DNA of 64,000 nt from Aliihoeflea sp. 40Bstr573 (GTDB lineage Bacteria > Pseudomonadota > Alphaproteobacteria > Rhizobiales > Rhizobiaceae), in contig NZ_JAAAMH010000007.1 in assembly GCF_024105655.1 (NCBI RefSeq), positions 124,001 to 188,000 of the forward strand, read 5' to 3'. Position 1 is the first letter of the stretch. Each line of letters begins with the position of its first letter. This document shows positions 28,632 through 37,252 of this stretch, one piece after another. A model generated the notes under the pieces. That model made no database searches, was not told the origin of the DNA, and saw only the letters and a program-made list of their open reading frames with translations. Made by a program: the position numbers and the translations under genes.

Positions 28632-29753
28632 GTGGACGACGTCACACGACAACCAGCGCCTGCTTCACGCATGACGCGCGCCTCGCTCGGCTGGCGGACC
28701 GCCACCGTCGCGGGCGTCGTGCTGGCAATCGGGCTTTGCCTCTTCCTGATCATTTATGCGTCGAGCGGCTTCCTGTTGCTCTTTGCCGGCACCCTCTTCG
28801 CCGTCTTTCTCGACGCCTTCACGACAGGGCTCGGCCGGCTGCTGCCGATCCCACGCGGGTTTCGGCTCGCCATTGCCTGTGCCCTGACGGGCGCAGCGGT
28901 CATTGGTTTCGTGACCAGCGTCGGCGTCACGGCCGTTTCGCAGACCCCCGACCTGGTACGCACGCTGGAGCGCGAAATTCGCGGGATCCAGCAGATGCTG
29001 CAGGAATACAATATCGTCGATGTCGTAAGTGCCGAGATCACCGACCAGGCCGAAGGAGGCGAAACCGATGAGGAAAGCGCCGCGCGGCCGAGCGGCATCG
29101 CGGACTGGCTGCCGGACCCGTCAGGGCTGTTCGGCCAGGTGCGCGCGGCCTTCGCGACGACGTTTGGCGTCATCGGCAATATAGGCGTGATCCTGGTTGT
29201 GGGGGTTTTCCTCGCAGCCCAGCCGCAGCTTTACCGTGACGGCGCGGTCAAGCTCGTCTCGATCGAAAGCCGGGCGCGTTTCGGCGAAGTTCTCGACGAG
29301 ATCGGCGCCACGCTGCGCTTCTGGCTGATCGGCCAGTTCGTCACGATGAGCATCATCGGCCTCGTGGTCTATGCCGCACTTGCGGCCGTCGGAATGCCGG
29401 GCGCCATCCTGCTCGCCTTGACCGCCGGCGTCCTCAACTTCATTCCCGTTCTCGGCCCGATCCTCGCCGGCATCCCCATCATCCTCGTCGCCATGTCGCA
29501 GGACTGGTGGGTTGTCGGCTACGCGCTCGGCGTCTATTGCGTCGTGCAGTTCCTGGAAGGCAACATCCTGACGCCGCTGATCCAGCGCCAGGCTGTCAGC
29601 CTGCCGCCGGCACTGATCATGGCCTCGTTGGTCATCATGGGGCTTTTGTTCGGCCTTGTCGGCATCATGCTGGCCACGCCCTTCGCGGCCGTCCTGATGG
29701 TGCTCGTCAAGCGCCTCTACATCGAGGACGTGCTGGGCGACAGGGCCGGCTGA
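28632..29753 (+). CDS. AI-2E family transporter (membrane protein)
   Basis: 373 residues with the AI-2E/PerM layout: three to four N-terminal helices, a soluble middle segment (residues about 110-180, Glu/Asp rich), and a conserved C-terminal membrane block containing LNFIPVLGPILAGIP and VQFLEGNILTPLIQRQAV. Members export signals, ions or other small molecules; the substrate here is unknown. The GTG at 28632 has a GAGAGA site upstream; an ATG at 28671 is an alternative. Its last 37 bases overlap the MATE gene on the other strand. Confidence 0.85.
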   Translation: MDDVTRQPAPASRMTRASLGWRTATVAGVVLAIGLCLFLIIYASSGFLLLFAGTLFAVFLDAFTTGLGRLLPIPRGFRLAIACALTGAAVIGFVTSVGVTAVSQTPDLVRTLEREIRGIQQMLQEYNIVDVVSAEITDQAEGGETDEESAARPSGIADWLPDPSGLFGQVRAAFATTFGVIGNIGVILVVGVFLAAQPQLYRDGAVKLVSIESRARFGEVLDEIGATLRFWLIGQFVTMSIIGLVVYAALAAVGMPGAILLALTAGVLNFIPVLGPILAGIPIILVAMSQDWWVVGYALGVYCVVQFLEGNILTPLIQRQAVSLPPALIMASLVIMGLLFGLVGIMLATPFAAVLMVLVKRLYIEDVLGDRAG

Positions 29754-31132
29754 GCGAGGAACCGCTCGCGGCCGATCCAACGGGTGATGAAGAGCACCGC
29801 CACGACGGCCAACCCGACCGACAGGCCGATCCAGATCCCGATACCATCGAAGCCGAGCGGGAAAGCCAGCACGACGCCGAGCGACATGCCGATCGCCCAA
29901 TAACCGATCGCGGCATAGATCATCGGCACGGTCGTGTCGTGCAGGCCGCGCAGCATGCCGCCGCCGACCGCCTGCGCGCCGTCGACGATCTGGAACAGCG
30001 CCGCCAGCGCGAGGAAAGTGACGGCCAGCTCGACGACCGGCAGGTTTACCGGATCGTCGAGATCGATGAAGGCCCAGATCAGAGCGCGCGGCGCGAGCAG
30101 CATGACGAGCGCCACGAGTGCCATGAAACTGACGCCCAGCACGAACGCCGTCCAGCCGGCGCGGGCGATGCCTTCGCGGTCGTTGGCGCCAAAGGCGCGA
30201 CCGACGCGCACCGTCGCTGCCTGCCCCAGCCCCATGGGCACCATGAAGGTGATCGAGGCGATCTGGATCGCGATCGCGTGGGCGGCGAGCGCGGTGGCGT
30301 CGATGAGCCCCATCAGGAGAGCCGCGGCGTTGAAGACCGAAACCTCCAGCGCCAGCACCCCGGCGATCGGCAGGCCAAGCCGGACGAGTTCGATCAGCCG
30401 CGGCCAGTCGGAGCGCCAGAAGCGGCCGAAGATCGAATAGCGCCGGAACTGCCTGTCGGTCGTCACCACCACGACCATGCCGGCGAACATCAGCGTGCTC
30501 GACGCCGTGGTCGCGATGCCCGCGCCGACGATGCCCATCGACGGGAAGCCGAGATTGCCGAAGATAAGCGCCCAGTTGGCGACGATGTTGAACGCCACGG
30601 CGACGAACATCACCACCATCGCCGAGGCGGGACGCTCGAGCGCGGACGTGAAGGAGCGCAGGACGATGTACCAGTAGAAGGGCAGAAGCGCCCACTGCAG
30701 CGCGCGCATGTAGGCGGCGGCCTGCGCGGACAGCGCCGGATCCTGCCCCATGGCGAGCAGGATCGCCTCAGTCTGCCAGAGCAGGAGCCAGATCGGCACG
30801 GCTACGATGAGGCCGGCCCACATGCCCTGCCGCACCGTGCGGCGCACGTCGCGCACCGAAGTGGCGCGGCGACCGAGTTCACGGGCGATCATGGGCGAGG
30901 TGGCCAGGATCAGGCCGAGGCCGAAGATCATCGGCGCGAAGTAGACGTTTGAACCGAGCGTGCCGGCGGCGAGCGCCTCTGGGCCGACGCGGCCCATCAT
31001 CATCACGTCGGTCGCCGTCATCGCCGTCTGGGCGAGATTGGTCAGGATCATCGGCCAGGCGAGCAAAAGCATTGCGCGGATTTCACCGCGCCAGGAGGCT
31101 CGGGACGCGTGGGCTGGCGCGGATTGAAGCAT
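29717..31132 (-). CDS. MATE family efflux transporter (NorM-type)
   Basis: 471 residues with 12 predicted helices in two related halves, opening with LLLAWPMILTNLAQTAM and VMMMGRVGPEALAAGTLG, both typical of NorM-like MATE proteins. It is a cation-drug antiporter of the inner membrane. Substrate is unknown. The 3' end overlaps the convergent AI-2E gene by 37 bases, giving antisense transcripts if neither terminates early. Confidence 0.93.
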   Translation of the reverse strand: MLQSAPAHASRASWRGEIRAMLLLAWPMILTNLAQTAMTATDVMMMGRVGPEALAAGTLGSNVYFAPMIFGLGLILATSPMIARELGRRATSVRDVRRTVRQGMWAGLIVAVPIWLLLWQTEAILLAMGQDPALSAQAAAYMRALQWALLPFYWYIVLRSFTSALERPASAMVVMFVAVAFNIVANWALIFGNLGFPSMGIVGAGIATTASSTLMFAGMVVVVTTDRQFRRYSIFGRFWRSDWPRLIELVRLGLPIAGVLALEVSVFNAAALLMGLIDATALAAHAIAIQIASITFMVPMGLGQAATVRVGRAFGANDREGIARAGWTAFVLGVSFMALVALVMLLAPRALIWAFIDLDDPVNLPVVELAVTFLALAALFQIVDGAQAVGGGMLRGLHDTTVPMIYAAIGYWAIGMSLGVVLAFPLGFDGIGIWIGLSVGLAVVAVLFITRWIGRERFLAQPALSPSTSSM

Positions 31133-31217
31133 TGCGGGCCTATAGCGCCACCGGCGCTACAAGCTAGGCCCAGGGCGACGCGAGCCATTGGCTCACGGCG
31201 GGCGGCTGGGCTGCAGA

Positions 31218-31736
31218 TCAGCCGGCGACGGCCGCCTGTGGCTTGAACGTCATGGCGACGCCATTGATGCAATGCCGCTTGCCTGTCGGCTGCGGGCCGT
31301 CGTCAAAGATGTGGCCGAGATGCCCGCCACAGCGCGCGCAGTGGCACTCGGTACGCGTCGTGAAAAGCGTGTTGTCTTCCTTGGTGCCGATCGCATCGGG
31401 CTCGGACTGCCAGAAGCTCGGCCAGCCGGTGCCGGAATCGTATTTCGTCTCCGACGAATAAACGGGAAGATCGCAGCCCGCGCAGTGGAACATGCCAGCG
31501 CGCTTCTCGTCGTTCAAGGGGCTAGTGAAGGCGCGCTCCGTCGCCTCCTCGCGCAGCACCTGGTACTGCATGTCGGAGAGGATCGAACGCCATTCGGCCT
31601 CGGTCTTCGTCACCTCGAAACTGCCTTCGGCGGCGGCCATCGCGTGGCCGGGCATCAGTCTGTAAAGCAGGCTGCCGCCGAGCGCCGCAAATCCGATCGC
31701 GCCGGCGCTGCCGTAGAGAAACTTTCTGCGTGTCAT
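31218..31736 (-). CDS. msrB: Peptide-methionine (R)-S-oxide reductase MsrB, Tat-exported
   Basis: 172 residues. MTRRKFLYGSAGAIGFAALGG is a twin-arginine signal peptide, so this copy works in the periplasm. The MsrB domain has two zinc CxxC pairs (CAGC and CARC), the substrate loop GTGWPSFW and the catalytic Cys in RHCINGVAM. It repairs methionine-R-sulfoxide in proteins. The ATG at 31736 has GGAG upstream and gives the intact Tat motif; the longer frame is less likely. It is last in a same-strand group after the fasciclin gene and may share its regulation. Confidence 0.92.
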   Translation of the reverse strand: MTRRKFLYGSAGAIGFAALGGSLLYRLMPGHAMAAAEGSFEVTKTEAEWRSILSDMQYQVLREEATERAFTSPLNDEKRAGMFHCAGCDLPVYSSETKYDSGTGWPSFWQSEPDAIGTKEDNTLFTTRTECHCARCGGHLGHIFDDGPQPTGKRHCINGVAMTFKPQAAVAG

Positions 31737-31882
31737 CGGTTCATCTCCGCCTAGTGAAATGCACCATACATGCACCCTGGCTGCACGGCGCAATCAATTC
31801 GCCTTGAAAGTCAGCGTGAGGACCGAAAGGGCCCCGCCCTTCTCGCGGGTGCAGACGCGAACACGAAGAGCAGGGCCAAAGT

Positions 31883-31922
31883 CGGCCGGCGATCCATGCG
31901 GGAGCAGGGAGACCGCCGGCCG
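31883..31922 (-). terminator. Possible terminator hairpin after the fasciclin gene
   Basis: CGGCCGGCG (31883-31891) and CGCCGGCCG (31914-31922) are exact 9-bp complements separated by 22 bases, 18 bases past the fasciclin stop. There is no U tract, so termination may be partial and could allow read-through into msrB. Confidence 0.45.
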
Positions 31923-31939
31923 GTTGCTGAAGACGGTTC

Positions 31940-32500
31940 TTACATCTTCGGCAGAAGAACCGCGTCGATCACGTGGATCACGCCGTTCGACTGCTCTACG
32001 TCGGCGATCGTAACGGTCGCCTTGCCACCGTTCTCGTCCGTGAGAACGATGTTCTCGCCGTCCATCGCGGCCTTCAGCGTGCAGCCGCCGACGGTCGGTA
32101 CGTCGTGTTCGCCGCCATCATCGGCGATCATGGTGCCGATGGCGTCCGACATCGCGTCGGCCGCGACGACATGGCAGGTCAGAACCTTGGTGAGCTGTTC
32201 CTTGTTCTCCGGCTTCAAGAGATTGTCGACCGTGCCTTCCGGCAGCGCCTCAAAAGCTTCATTGGTCGGAGCGAAAACGGTGAACGGGCCTTCGCCCTGC
32301 AGCGTCTCGACGAGGCCGGCGGCCTGAACCGCGGCGACGAGTGTGGTGTGATCTGCCGAATTGCTGGCGTTCTCGACGATATTCTTGTCGGCGAACATTT
32401 CGGCGCCGCCGACCATCGGGTTGTCCTGGGCGAACGCCGAACCGGCGAGCGCGGACAGGGCAATTGAGCTGGCGAGAATGGTACGCGTGAAACTACGCAT
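31940..32500 (-). CDS. Secreted fasciclin (FAS1) domain protein
   Basis: 186 residues. A Sec signal peptide (MRSFTRTILASSIALSALAGSAFAQ, cut after AFA) is followed by one FAS1 domain with the H1 motif FTVFAPTNEAFEALP and the H2 region near GVIHVIDAVLLP. FAS1 proteins act in adhesion or the extracytoplasmic stress response. A strong AGGAGG ribosome-binding site precedes the ATG. The gene lies downstream of an ECF sigma and RskA-type anti-sigma pair, as do sigma-K-controlled fasciclin genes in mycobacteria. Confidence 0.93.
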   Translation of the reverse strand: MRSFTRTILASSIALSALAGSAFAQDNPMVGGAEMFADKNIVENASNSADHTTLVAAVQAAGLVETLQGEGPFTVFAPTNEAFEALPEGTVDNLLKPENKEQLTKVLTCHVVAADAMSDAIGTMIADDGGEHDVPTVGGCTLKAAMDGENIVLTDENGGKATVTIADVEQSNGVIHVIDAVLLPKM

Positions 32501-32543
32501 GTTCGAAACCTCCTGATTGGCCCTCTGAGGGGGCTACGGAGAA

Positions 32544-32571
32544 GTCACGAAACCGCGCCACGAGAGTTTCA
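32544..32571 (-). promoter_or_regulatory. Candidate ECF-sigma promoter of the fasciclin gene
   Basis: Read on the minus strand, TGAAAC (32571-32566) is followed by exactly 16 bases and then CGTGAC (32549-32544), about 44 bases before the fasciclin ATG. A GAAC/GAAAC-like -35 and a CGT-containing -10 with this spacing is typical of ECF promoters. No matching element was found upstream of the sigma gene or of msrB, so it stays a candidate. Confidence 0.35.
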
Positions 32572-32596
32572 CCTGTGGTGGAAAATATTGTCGCCA

Positions 32597-32630
32597 GAAA
32601 ACGAAAATCGGCCGGCAGAGCCGGCCGATT
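32597..32630 (-). terminator. Rho-independent terminator after the small lipoprotein gene
   Basis: AATCGGCCGGC (32606-32616) and GCCGGCCGATT (32620-32630) form an 11-bp perfect stem with an AGA loop. On the minus strand it is followed by TTTCGTTTTC. It lies about 30 bases beyond the lipoprotein stop and isolates that gene from the fasciclin gene. Confidence 0.85.
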
Positions 32631-32660
32631 CCGTGTCCAGGGGGCCTGGAGTCCGTTTCG

Positions 32661-32801
32661 CTACTCTGCCGGATCGGCCGGCGCCGTGGTTGCCGGGGGC
32701 TCGGCCATGCCGGCGGGCTGATCGGTACCGGCATCGTCCGTGCAGGCGGCCATGGCGAGAAGCCCCAAAGCAATCAGCGGATATGTCAAGATACGAAACA
32801 T
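32661..32801 (-). CDS. Small lipoprotein, 46 residues
   Basis: The product begins MFRILTYPLIALGLLAMAAC, a lipoprotein signal with a lipobox-like MAAC ending at residue 20. It continues with a short Asp/Pro/Ala/Thr-rich tail (DDAGTDQPAGM and so on) and no recognisable domain. A GAGGTG ribosome-binding site stands 7 bases before the ATG, and a strong terminator follows the stop, so the gene has its own signals. No family was recognised; entericidin-like size and layout are the nearest comparison. It lies between the anti-sigma and fasciclin genes on the same strand. Confidence 0.7.
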   Translation of the reverse strand: MFRILTYPLIALGLLAMAACTDDAGTDQPAGMAEPPATTAPADPAE

Positions 32802-32938
32802 GTGCTTCACCTCAAAATACTTGGAATTCCCGACCCGCGGTCAAAGTAATCGCCTAGGGCAGAATGTCGACCACTTGAGGATGAATTCAGGTCACCTCTC
32901 AAAAAATGACGTGAAGCAACATTGTTATTTCAAATCAG

Positions 32939-33661
32939 TCAGATGCTGCGCAGATTGCCAAGTGCGACGACCGGCCCGGTGGGCTGGCCCGTCGGCGAGC
33001 CGCCTTCGGGTTCGAGCGAGACGGCAAGCACGGCACCGGCCGCGAATTTGCCCTGCAGGTCCTCGGATGGTGTCACCTCGAGATGGTCCGCATCGCCGAG
33101 CACGCCGAGCGAGGCAGGCGGCTCATCGCCCTCGATGACCCACAGTTCGAAGTCCTGACCGGCGGCGGCCGCACCATCGAGGCGCGACAGGCTGATCGTC
33201 CGGGCCGCTTCGTCGTAGAGCGCCAGATAGCGGACGTCCGTCTCGGGATTTTCGAGCGAGGCGACGAAACGCGGCGACGGCGTCTCCTCCACCGGGGGCT
33301 GAAGGTTCCAACCGACGACGAGCGCCAGAGCGACAACCGACGCGACCGCCAGCCCACGCCACAGGCCAAGGCTGTTCCACCATGAGGCACGATCACGCGA
33401 GGCAGCGGGCACAGCGGCAGCAAAAAGTCGCCGATCGAGCGCCTGCTTGACGGCGGACGGCGCTTCGACCGGCACGTAGAACTCGCCAAGCGGCGAAAGA
33501 CGCGCTTCCCACTCCTCGACCAGACGGGCGAACTCGATGTCGGCATCGATCCGGCGCGCGACATCAAGCCGCTCGGACGCCGGCAGCACGCCCAGAACGT
33601 ACTCGGCGGCGAGCGCTTCGTCGCCTCCAAGTTCCGGTTCGTGATGGTCGCTCGGCGTCAT
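32939..33661 (-). CDS. RskA-type transmembrane anti-sigma factor
   Basis: 240 residues. The N-terminal zinc-free anti-sigma domain (ALAAEYVLGVLPASER) is followed by one membrane helix at about residues 102-120 and a periplasmic domain of the anti-sigma-K (RskA) family (FELWVIEGDEPPASLGVL and so on). It should hold the partner ECF sigma at the membrane until an envelope signal triggers its release. Its ATG overlaps the sigma stop by 4 bases. Confidence 0.92.
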   Translation of the reverse strand: MTPSDHHEPELGGDEALAAEYVLGVLPASERLDVARRIDADIEFARLVEEWEARLSPLGEFYVPVEAPSAVKQALDRRLFAAAVPAASRDRASWWNSLGLWRGLAVASVVALALVVGWNLQPPVEETPSPRFVASLENPETDVRYLALYDEAARTISLSRLDGAAAAGQDFELWVIEGDEPPASLGVLGDADHLEVTPSEDLQGKFAAGAVLAVSLEPEGGSPTGQPTGPVVALGNLRSI

Positions 33662-34197
33662 CGTTCGAGACAGTCCTTCAGCTTCATGAGGCTGCGGCGC
33701 AGCCAGGTTCTCATCGTGTTCAGCGGCACGCCATGGCGCTCCGCAAGTTCCGCATAGCTCTCGCCAACAAGATAGGCGCCGCGCACGGCGGCCGCCCGGT
33801 CAGCGTCCAGTTCCTCAAGGCAAAGATGGATGCGCGCGCCCTCGTCCCCGGCAACCGCAAGCGCCTCCGGCCCCGGTGCAGGGTCGGCGATCTCGGCAGC
33901 CTCGTCGAGCCCGGTCTGCTTCATGCGACGCGCCCGGATGCGGTCGATCGCGTGATTGCGCGCCACGGCCACCAGCCATGAAATCGGACTCAAGTCTGAG
34001 ACGGCGAAGCGGTCGGCCTTGGTCCATATCTTGACGTAGACTTCCTGCAGCGCTTCCTCGGCTTCGGCCCGATCGTTCAATACACGCAGGCAGACGCCGA
34101 AAAGTTTCGCGCTCGTTTGCCGATAAAGCAGATCGAAGGCCGCGCGGTCGCGCAGCGAGGTCCGGACGATCAGCTTGGAGATATCGGGTGGCGTCAT
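33658..34197 (-). CDS. ECF RNA polymerase sigma factor
   Basis: 179 residues with sigma region 2 (FDLLYRQTSAKLFGVCLRVL and the AEEALQEVYVKIW -10 recognition helix) and region 4 (YAELAERHGVPLNTMRTWLRRSLMKLKDCL). The combination with an RskA-domain partner matches the sigma-K-like ECF group. The ATG at 34197 was preferred over an in-frame upstream start at 34233, which adds residues not seen in ECF factors. Likely targets are the adjacent lipoprotein, fasciclin and msrB genes, which is an inference. Confidence 0.92.
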   Translation of the reverse strand: MTPPDISKLIVRTSLRDRAAFDLLYRQTSAKLFGVCLRVLNDRAEAEEALQEVYVKIWTKADRFAVSDLSPISWLVAVARNHAIDRIRARRMKQTGLDEAAEIADPAPGPEALAVAGDEGARIHLCLEELDADRAAAVRGAYLVGESYAELAERHGVPLNTMRTWLRRSLMKLKDCLER

Positions 34198-34331
34198 CTG
34201 GCACCAAACTAGCGGGCGGCTTTCGTTTTGCAACGCCTGATCGCATTTCCTTTCGAGCAGCGGCGAAGGCGTTTGCCCGTTCCGGCGAATGAAGCTAAAC
34301 AGCCCCCGCCCATCATCATGCGAGGATTCCC

Positions 34332-35228
34332 ATGACCCCCGAGCAGCTCGGAACCGCCGAGGAACAGGCCCGCCTTCTCTCCGCCGCCCTGCCCTATATG
34401 CAGCGCTACGAGAACAAGACGGTCGTGGTGAAGTATGGCGGCCATGCCATGGGCAATGTCGAGCTCGGTCGCGCCTTCGCGCGCGACATCGCGCTGCTGA
34501 AGCAATCCGGCGTCAACCCGATCGTCGTGCATGGCGGCGGACCGCAGATCGGCGCCATGCTCGCCAAGATGGGCATCGAGTCGAAGTTCGAAGGAGGCCT
34601 TCGCGTCACCGACCAGAAGACGGTCGAGATCGTCGAGATGGTCCTTGCCGGCTCGATCAACAAGGAGATCGTCGCGCTCATCAACGCCGAAGGCGAATGG
34701 GCGATCGGGCTTTGCGGCAAGGACGGCAACATGGTCTTCGCCGAAAAAGCGCGCAAGACCGTGAAGGACCCCGATTCCAATATCGAGCGCGCCATCGATC
34801 TGGGCTTCGTCGGCGAGCCGGTCGAGGTAGACCGCACCTTGCTCGACCTTCTCGCGCGCTCCGAAATGATCCCGGTCATCGCGCCCGTCGCGCCGGGTCG
34901 CGACGGCCACACCTACAATATCAATGCCGACACGTTCGCAGGCGCCATCGCCGGTGCGCTGGGCGCCTCGCGCCTTCTCTTCCTGACCGACGTTCCAGGC
35001 GTCCTCGACAAGGACAGGAACCTCATCGACGAACTGACTGTCGGCGAGGCCCGCGAGCTCATCGCCGACGGTACGATCTCGGGCGGCATGATCCCCAAGG
35101 TCGAGACCTGCATCGAGGCGATCGAGCGCGGCGTCGAGGGCGTCGTCATCCTGAACGGCAAGACGCCGCACGCCGTGTTGCTGGAACTGTTCACCGAGCA
35201 TGGCGCTGGAACGTTGATCGTTCCCTAG
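34332..35228 (+). CDS. argB: Acetylglutamate kinase
   Basis: 298 residues of the amino-acid kinase fold. KYGGHAMG near the N-terminus binds phosphate, VHGGGPQIG binds the substrate, and a conserved [12 protein letters not shown] follows; the C-terminus carries [18 protein letters not shown]. It phosphorylates N-acetyl-L-glutamate, the second step of arginine synthesis, and is usually feedback-inhibited by arginine in its hexameric form. Its stop overlaps the stop of the convergent transporter gene by 3 bases. Confidence 0.96.
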   Translation: MTPEQLGTAEEQARLLSAALPYMQRYENKTVVVKYGGHAMGNVELGRAFARDIALLKQSGVNPIVVHGGGPQIGAMLAKMGIESKFEGGLRVTDQKTVEIVEMVLAGSINKEIVALINAEGEWAIGLCGKDGNMVFAEKARKTVKDPDSNIERAIDLGFVGEPVEVDRTLLDLLARSEMIPVIAPVAPGRDGHTYNINADTFAGAIAGALGASRLLFLTDVPGVLDKDRNLIDELTVGEARELIADGTISGGMIPKVETCIEAIERGVEGVVILNGKTPHAVLLELFTEHGAGTLIVP

Positions 35229-36130
35229 CCCACCAGCACCAGTACCACGATGCCCGCCACGATCAGCGCGCAGCCAGCGATCTCGATGCGGTTGATCGCT
35301 TCTTTGAAGAAGAAGACCGAAGCGGCGAAGGTGAACAGCATCTCGACCTGCGCCACTGCCTTGACGACGGCGGCCTGCTGCAGCGTCATTGCCATGAACC
35401 AGCCGAAAGACGCGGTCGCGCCGACGACGCCCGTGAAGAGCGACGGCTTCCAGGCCCGCCTGATGCGGCCGATCTCGGCGCGGTCCTTCCACAGCATCCA
35501 CGCTGCCATGATCGCCGTCTGGAAGGTGATGACGACGGCCAGCGTCACCGCCGCCTGCATCATGAAGTTCGGCCCGCCCAGCGAGAGCGACGCGGCGCGA
35601 TAGGCGACCGCCGAAATGCCGAACGCCGTGCCCGATGCGAGACCGATCAATGCGTTCCGCGCGACGACGGACGTCACCAGATTGCGCCAGGTGATCTGCA
35701 TGTGCGCGACCGAAATCAGCATCACGCCGAAGACGCTGATTGCAATGGCGGCCAGCGTTCCCGCGGTCACGCGCTCGCCGAAGAAGACCAGCGCGAACAG
35801 CGCCGCCTGCGCGGGCTCGGTGCGCGAATAGGCAGTGCCGACCGCGAAATTGCGGAACGAGAACAGGTGGATGAGCAGGAAGGTCGCGGTAATCTGGCCG
35901 ATCGCGCCCAAAACCACCCACGCGGCAAAGGTCGCGTTTAGCGATGGCAGGTCGAAGCCGGCGAGGCCGTGCAATCCGGCGACGAAGGCGAGCGCGAAGG
36001 GCAGCCCGAAGCCGAAGCGCACGAAGGTCGCGCCGGTCGTTCCCATGACGCTCTTCAGATGCTTCTGGCCGGCCGACCGCAGGTTCTGGAGAAACGCGGC
36101 CGCAATCGTGATGGGAATCCAGAGTTCCAT
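35225..36130 (-). CDS. EamA/DMT superfamily transporter
   Basis: 301 residues with ten predicted helices in two EamA repeats; the second repeat contains the typical [24 protein letters not shown] pattern and the first a [22 protein letters not shown] pattern. Proteins of this type export amino acids, nucleosides or other metabolites; substrate unknown. It converges on argB with a shared CTAG at both stop codons. Confidence 0.88.
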   Translation of the reverse strand: MELWIPITIAAAFLQNLRSAGQKHLKSVMGTTGATFVRFGFGLPFALAFVAGLHGLAGFDLPSLNATFAAWVVLGAIGQITATFLLIHLFSFRNFAVGTAYSRTEPAQAALFALVFFGERVTAGTLAAIAISVFGVMLISVAHMQITWRNLVTSVVARNALIGLASGTAFGISAVAYRAASLSLGGPNFMMQAAVTLAVVITFQTAIMAAWMLWKDRAEIGRIRRAWKPSLFTGVVGATASFGWFMAMTLQQAAVVKAVAQVEMLFTFAASVFFFKEAINRIEIAGCALIVAGIVVLVLVG

Positions 36131-36222
36131 GTCGCCCCCTGACGCGAGAGCGGCTAGGGCATAACGATCATTCGCGCAAGCGGGGCGTTGCGCTGGGCCC
36201 TTCGCTGCGCCACAAGCAGGCC

Positions 36223-36927
36223 ATGACGAATCTTCCCGACCCCGCCCGCTTCGCCCATGTCACGGACTGGGTGTTCGACCTCGACAACACGCTCTATCCG
36301 CACCACACGAACCTGTTCGCGCAGATCGACCTGCGGATGACGCGCTACATCTCGGAGCTTCTAACGCTGCCGGCGGACGAGGCGCGGCTGATGCAAAAGG
36401 CGCTCTACAAGGAATACGGGACGACGATGAAAGGACTGATGGAGCGCTATTCCATCGACCCGGACGACTTCCTGCAAAAGGTCCACGACATCGACTATTC
36501 GCCGGTCGAGTCCTCGCCTGAGCTGGGCGCGGCGATCGCGGCGCTGCCCGGCCGCAAGTTCATTTTCACGAACGGTGATCGCAAGCATGCCGAGAACACG
36601 GCGCGCCGGCTCGGCATCCTCGACCATTTCGACGACATTTTCGACATCGTGGCGGCTGGGCTCAATCCCAAGCCCGCCCGCGCAACCTACGATACGTTCG
36701 TGGCTCTGCATGACGTGGTCGGGCCGAACGCCGCGATGTTCGAGGATCTGGCGCGTAACCTTCACGTTCCGAAGGCGCTCGGCATGACCACCGTCCTCGT
36801 CGTGCCCAACAATTTCGAGCCGACCTTCGCGGAAGTCTGGGAACAGGACCCGGACCATGAAGACGATGTCGACTACGTCACCGACGATCTGACGTCGTTC
36901 CTGACGTCGATCCTCGCGAAACGCTAG
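36223..36927 (+). CDS. HAD-family pyrimidine 5'-nucleotidase
   Basis: 234 residues. HAD motif I is DLDNTLYP (nucleophile and acid Asp), motif II FTNG, motif III/IV FEDLARNL with the preceding Lys region LNPKPARATYD. The sequence matches the rhizobial pyrimidine 5'-nucleotidase (SDT1-like) family, which dephosphorylates pyrimidine nucleoside monophosphates. The stop overlaps the stop of a small convergent gene by 3 bases. Confidence 0.9.
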   Translation: MTNLPDPARFAHVTDWVFDLDNTLYPHHTNLFAQIDLRMTRYISELLTLPADEARLMQKALYKEYGTTMKGLMERYSIDPDDFLQKVHDIDYSPVESSPELGAAIAALPGRKFIFTNGDRKHAENTARRLGILDHFDDIFDIVAAGLNPKPARATYDTFVALHDVVGPNAAMFEDLARNLHVPKALGMTTVLVVPNNFEPTFAEVWEQDPDHEDDVDYVTDDLTSFLTSILAKR

Positions 36928-37202
36928 ACGCGGGGGTCGGAGGTCCGGTCCGGCACGGGGTCGACCGCGTCATCGGGATTGGCGCCGGCACTGCGCGAAG
37001 GTGGCAGATCGCCGAGTTGTTCGGCGCTCGAGACACCCGGCCGCTTGTCCTTGTCGAATTCGCCGTCCTTGCACTCGGTCTCGTCGGGGAGCGAATCCTG
37101 AGGATGCTCGCTCGGCTGCTCGGCAGGCGTCTCGGAATGCCCGAGGTCTTTTTCCTGCTGGTGACGGATAATGTCATCGTCGGTGCTGGTGCGTCCGTTC
37201 AT
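36924..37202 (-). CDS. Hypothetical acidic disordered protein, 92 residues
   Basis: The product is highly charged, rich in Asp, Glu, Ser and Pro, with no hydrophobic core, signal peptide or helix of note, so it is probably intrinsically disordered. A strong AAAGGAG site is placed about 8 bases before the ATG at 37202, which supports real translation. No family was recognised. It overlaps the 3' end of the nucleotidase gene on the other strand by 4 bases, and the copper chaperone gene lies just upstream on the same strand direction. Confidence 0.62.
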   Translation of the reverse strand: MNGRTSTDDDIIRHQQEKDLGHSETPAEQPSEHPQDSLPDETECKDGEFDKDKRPGVSSAEQLGDLPPSRSAGANPDDAVDPVPDRTSDPRV

Positions 37203-37252
37203 GGCAATGCTCCTTTGGAGAAGAAACGCCGCGCGCGCCGCACCTGTTCCGC

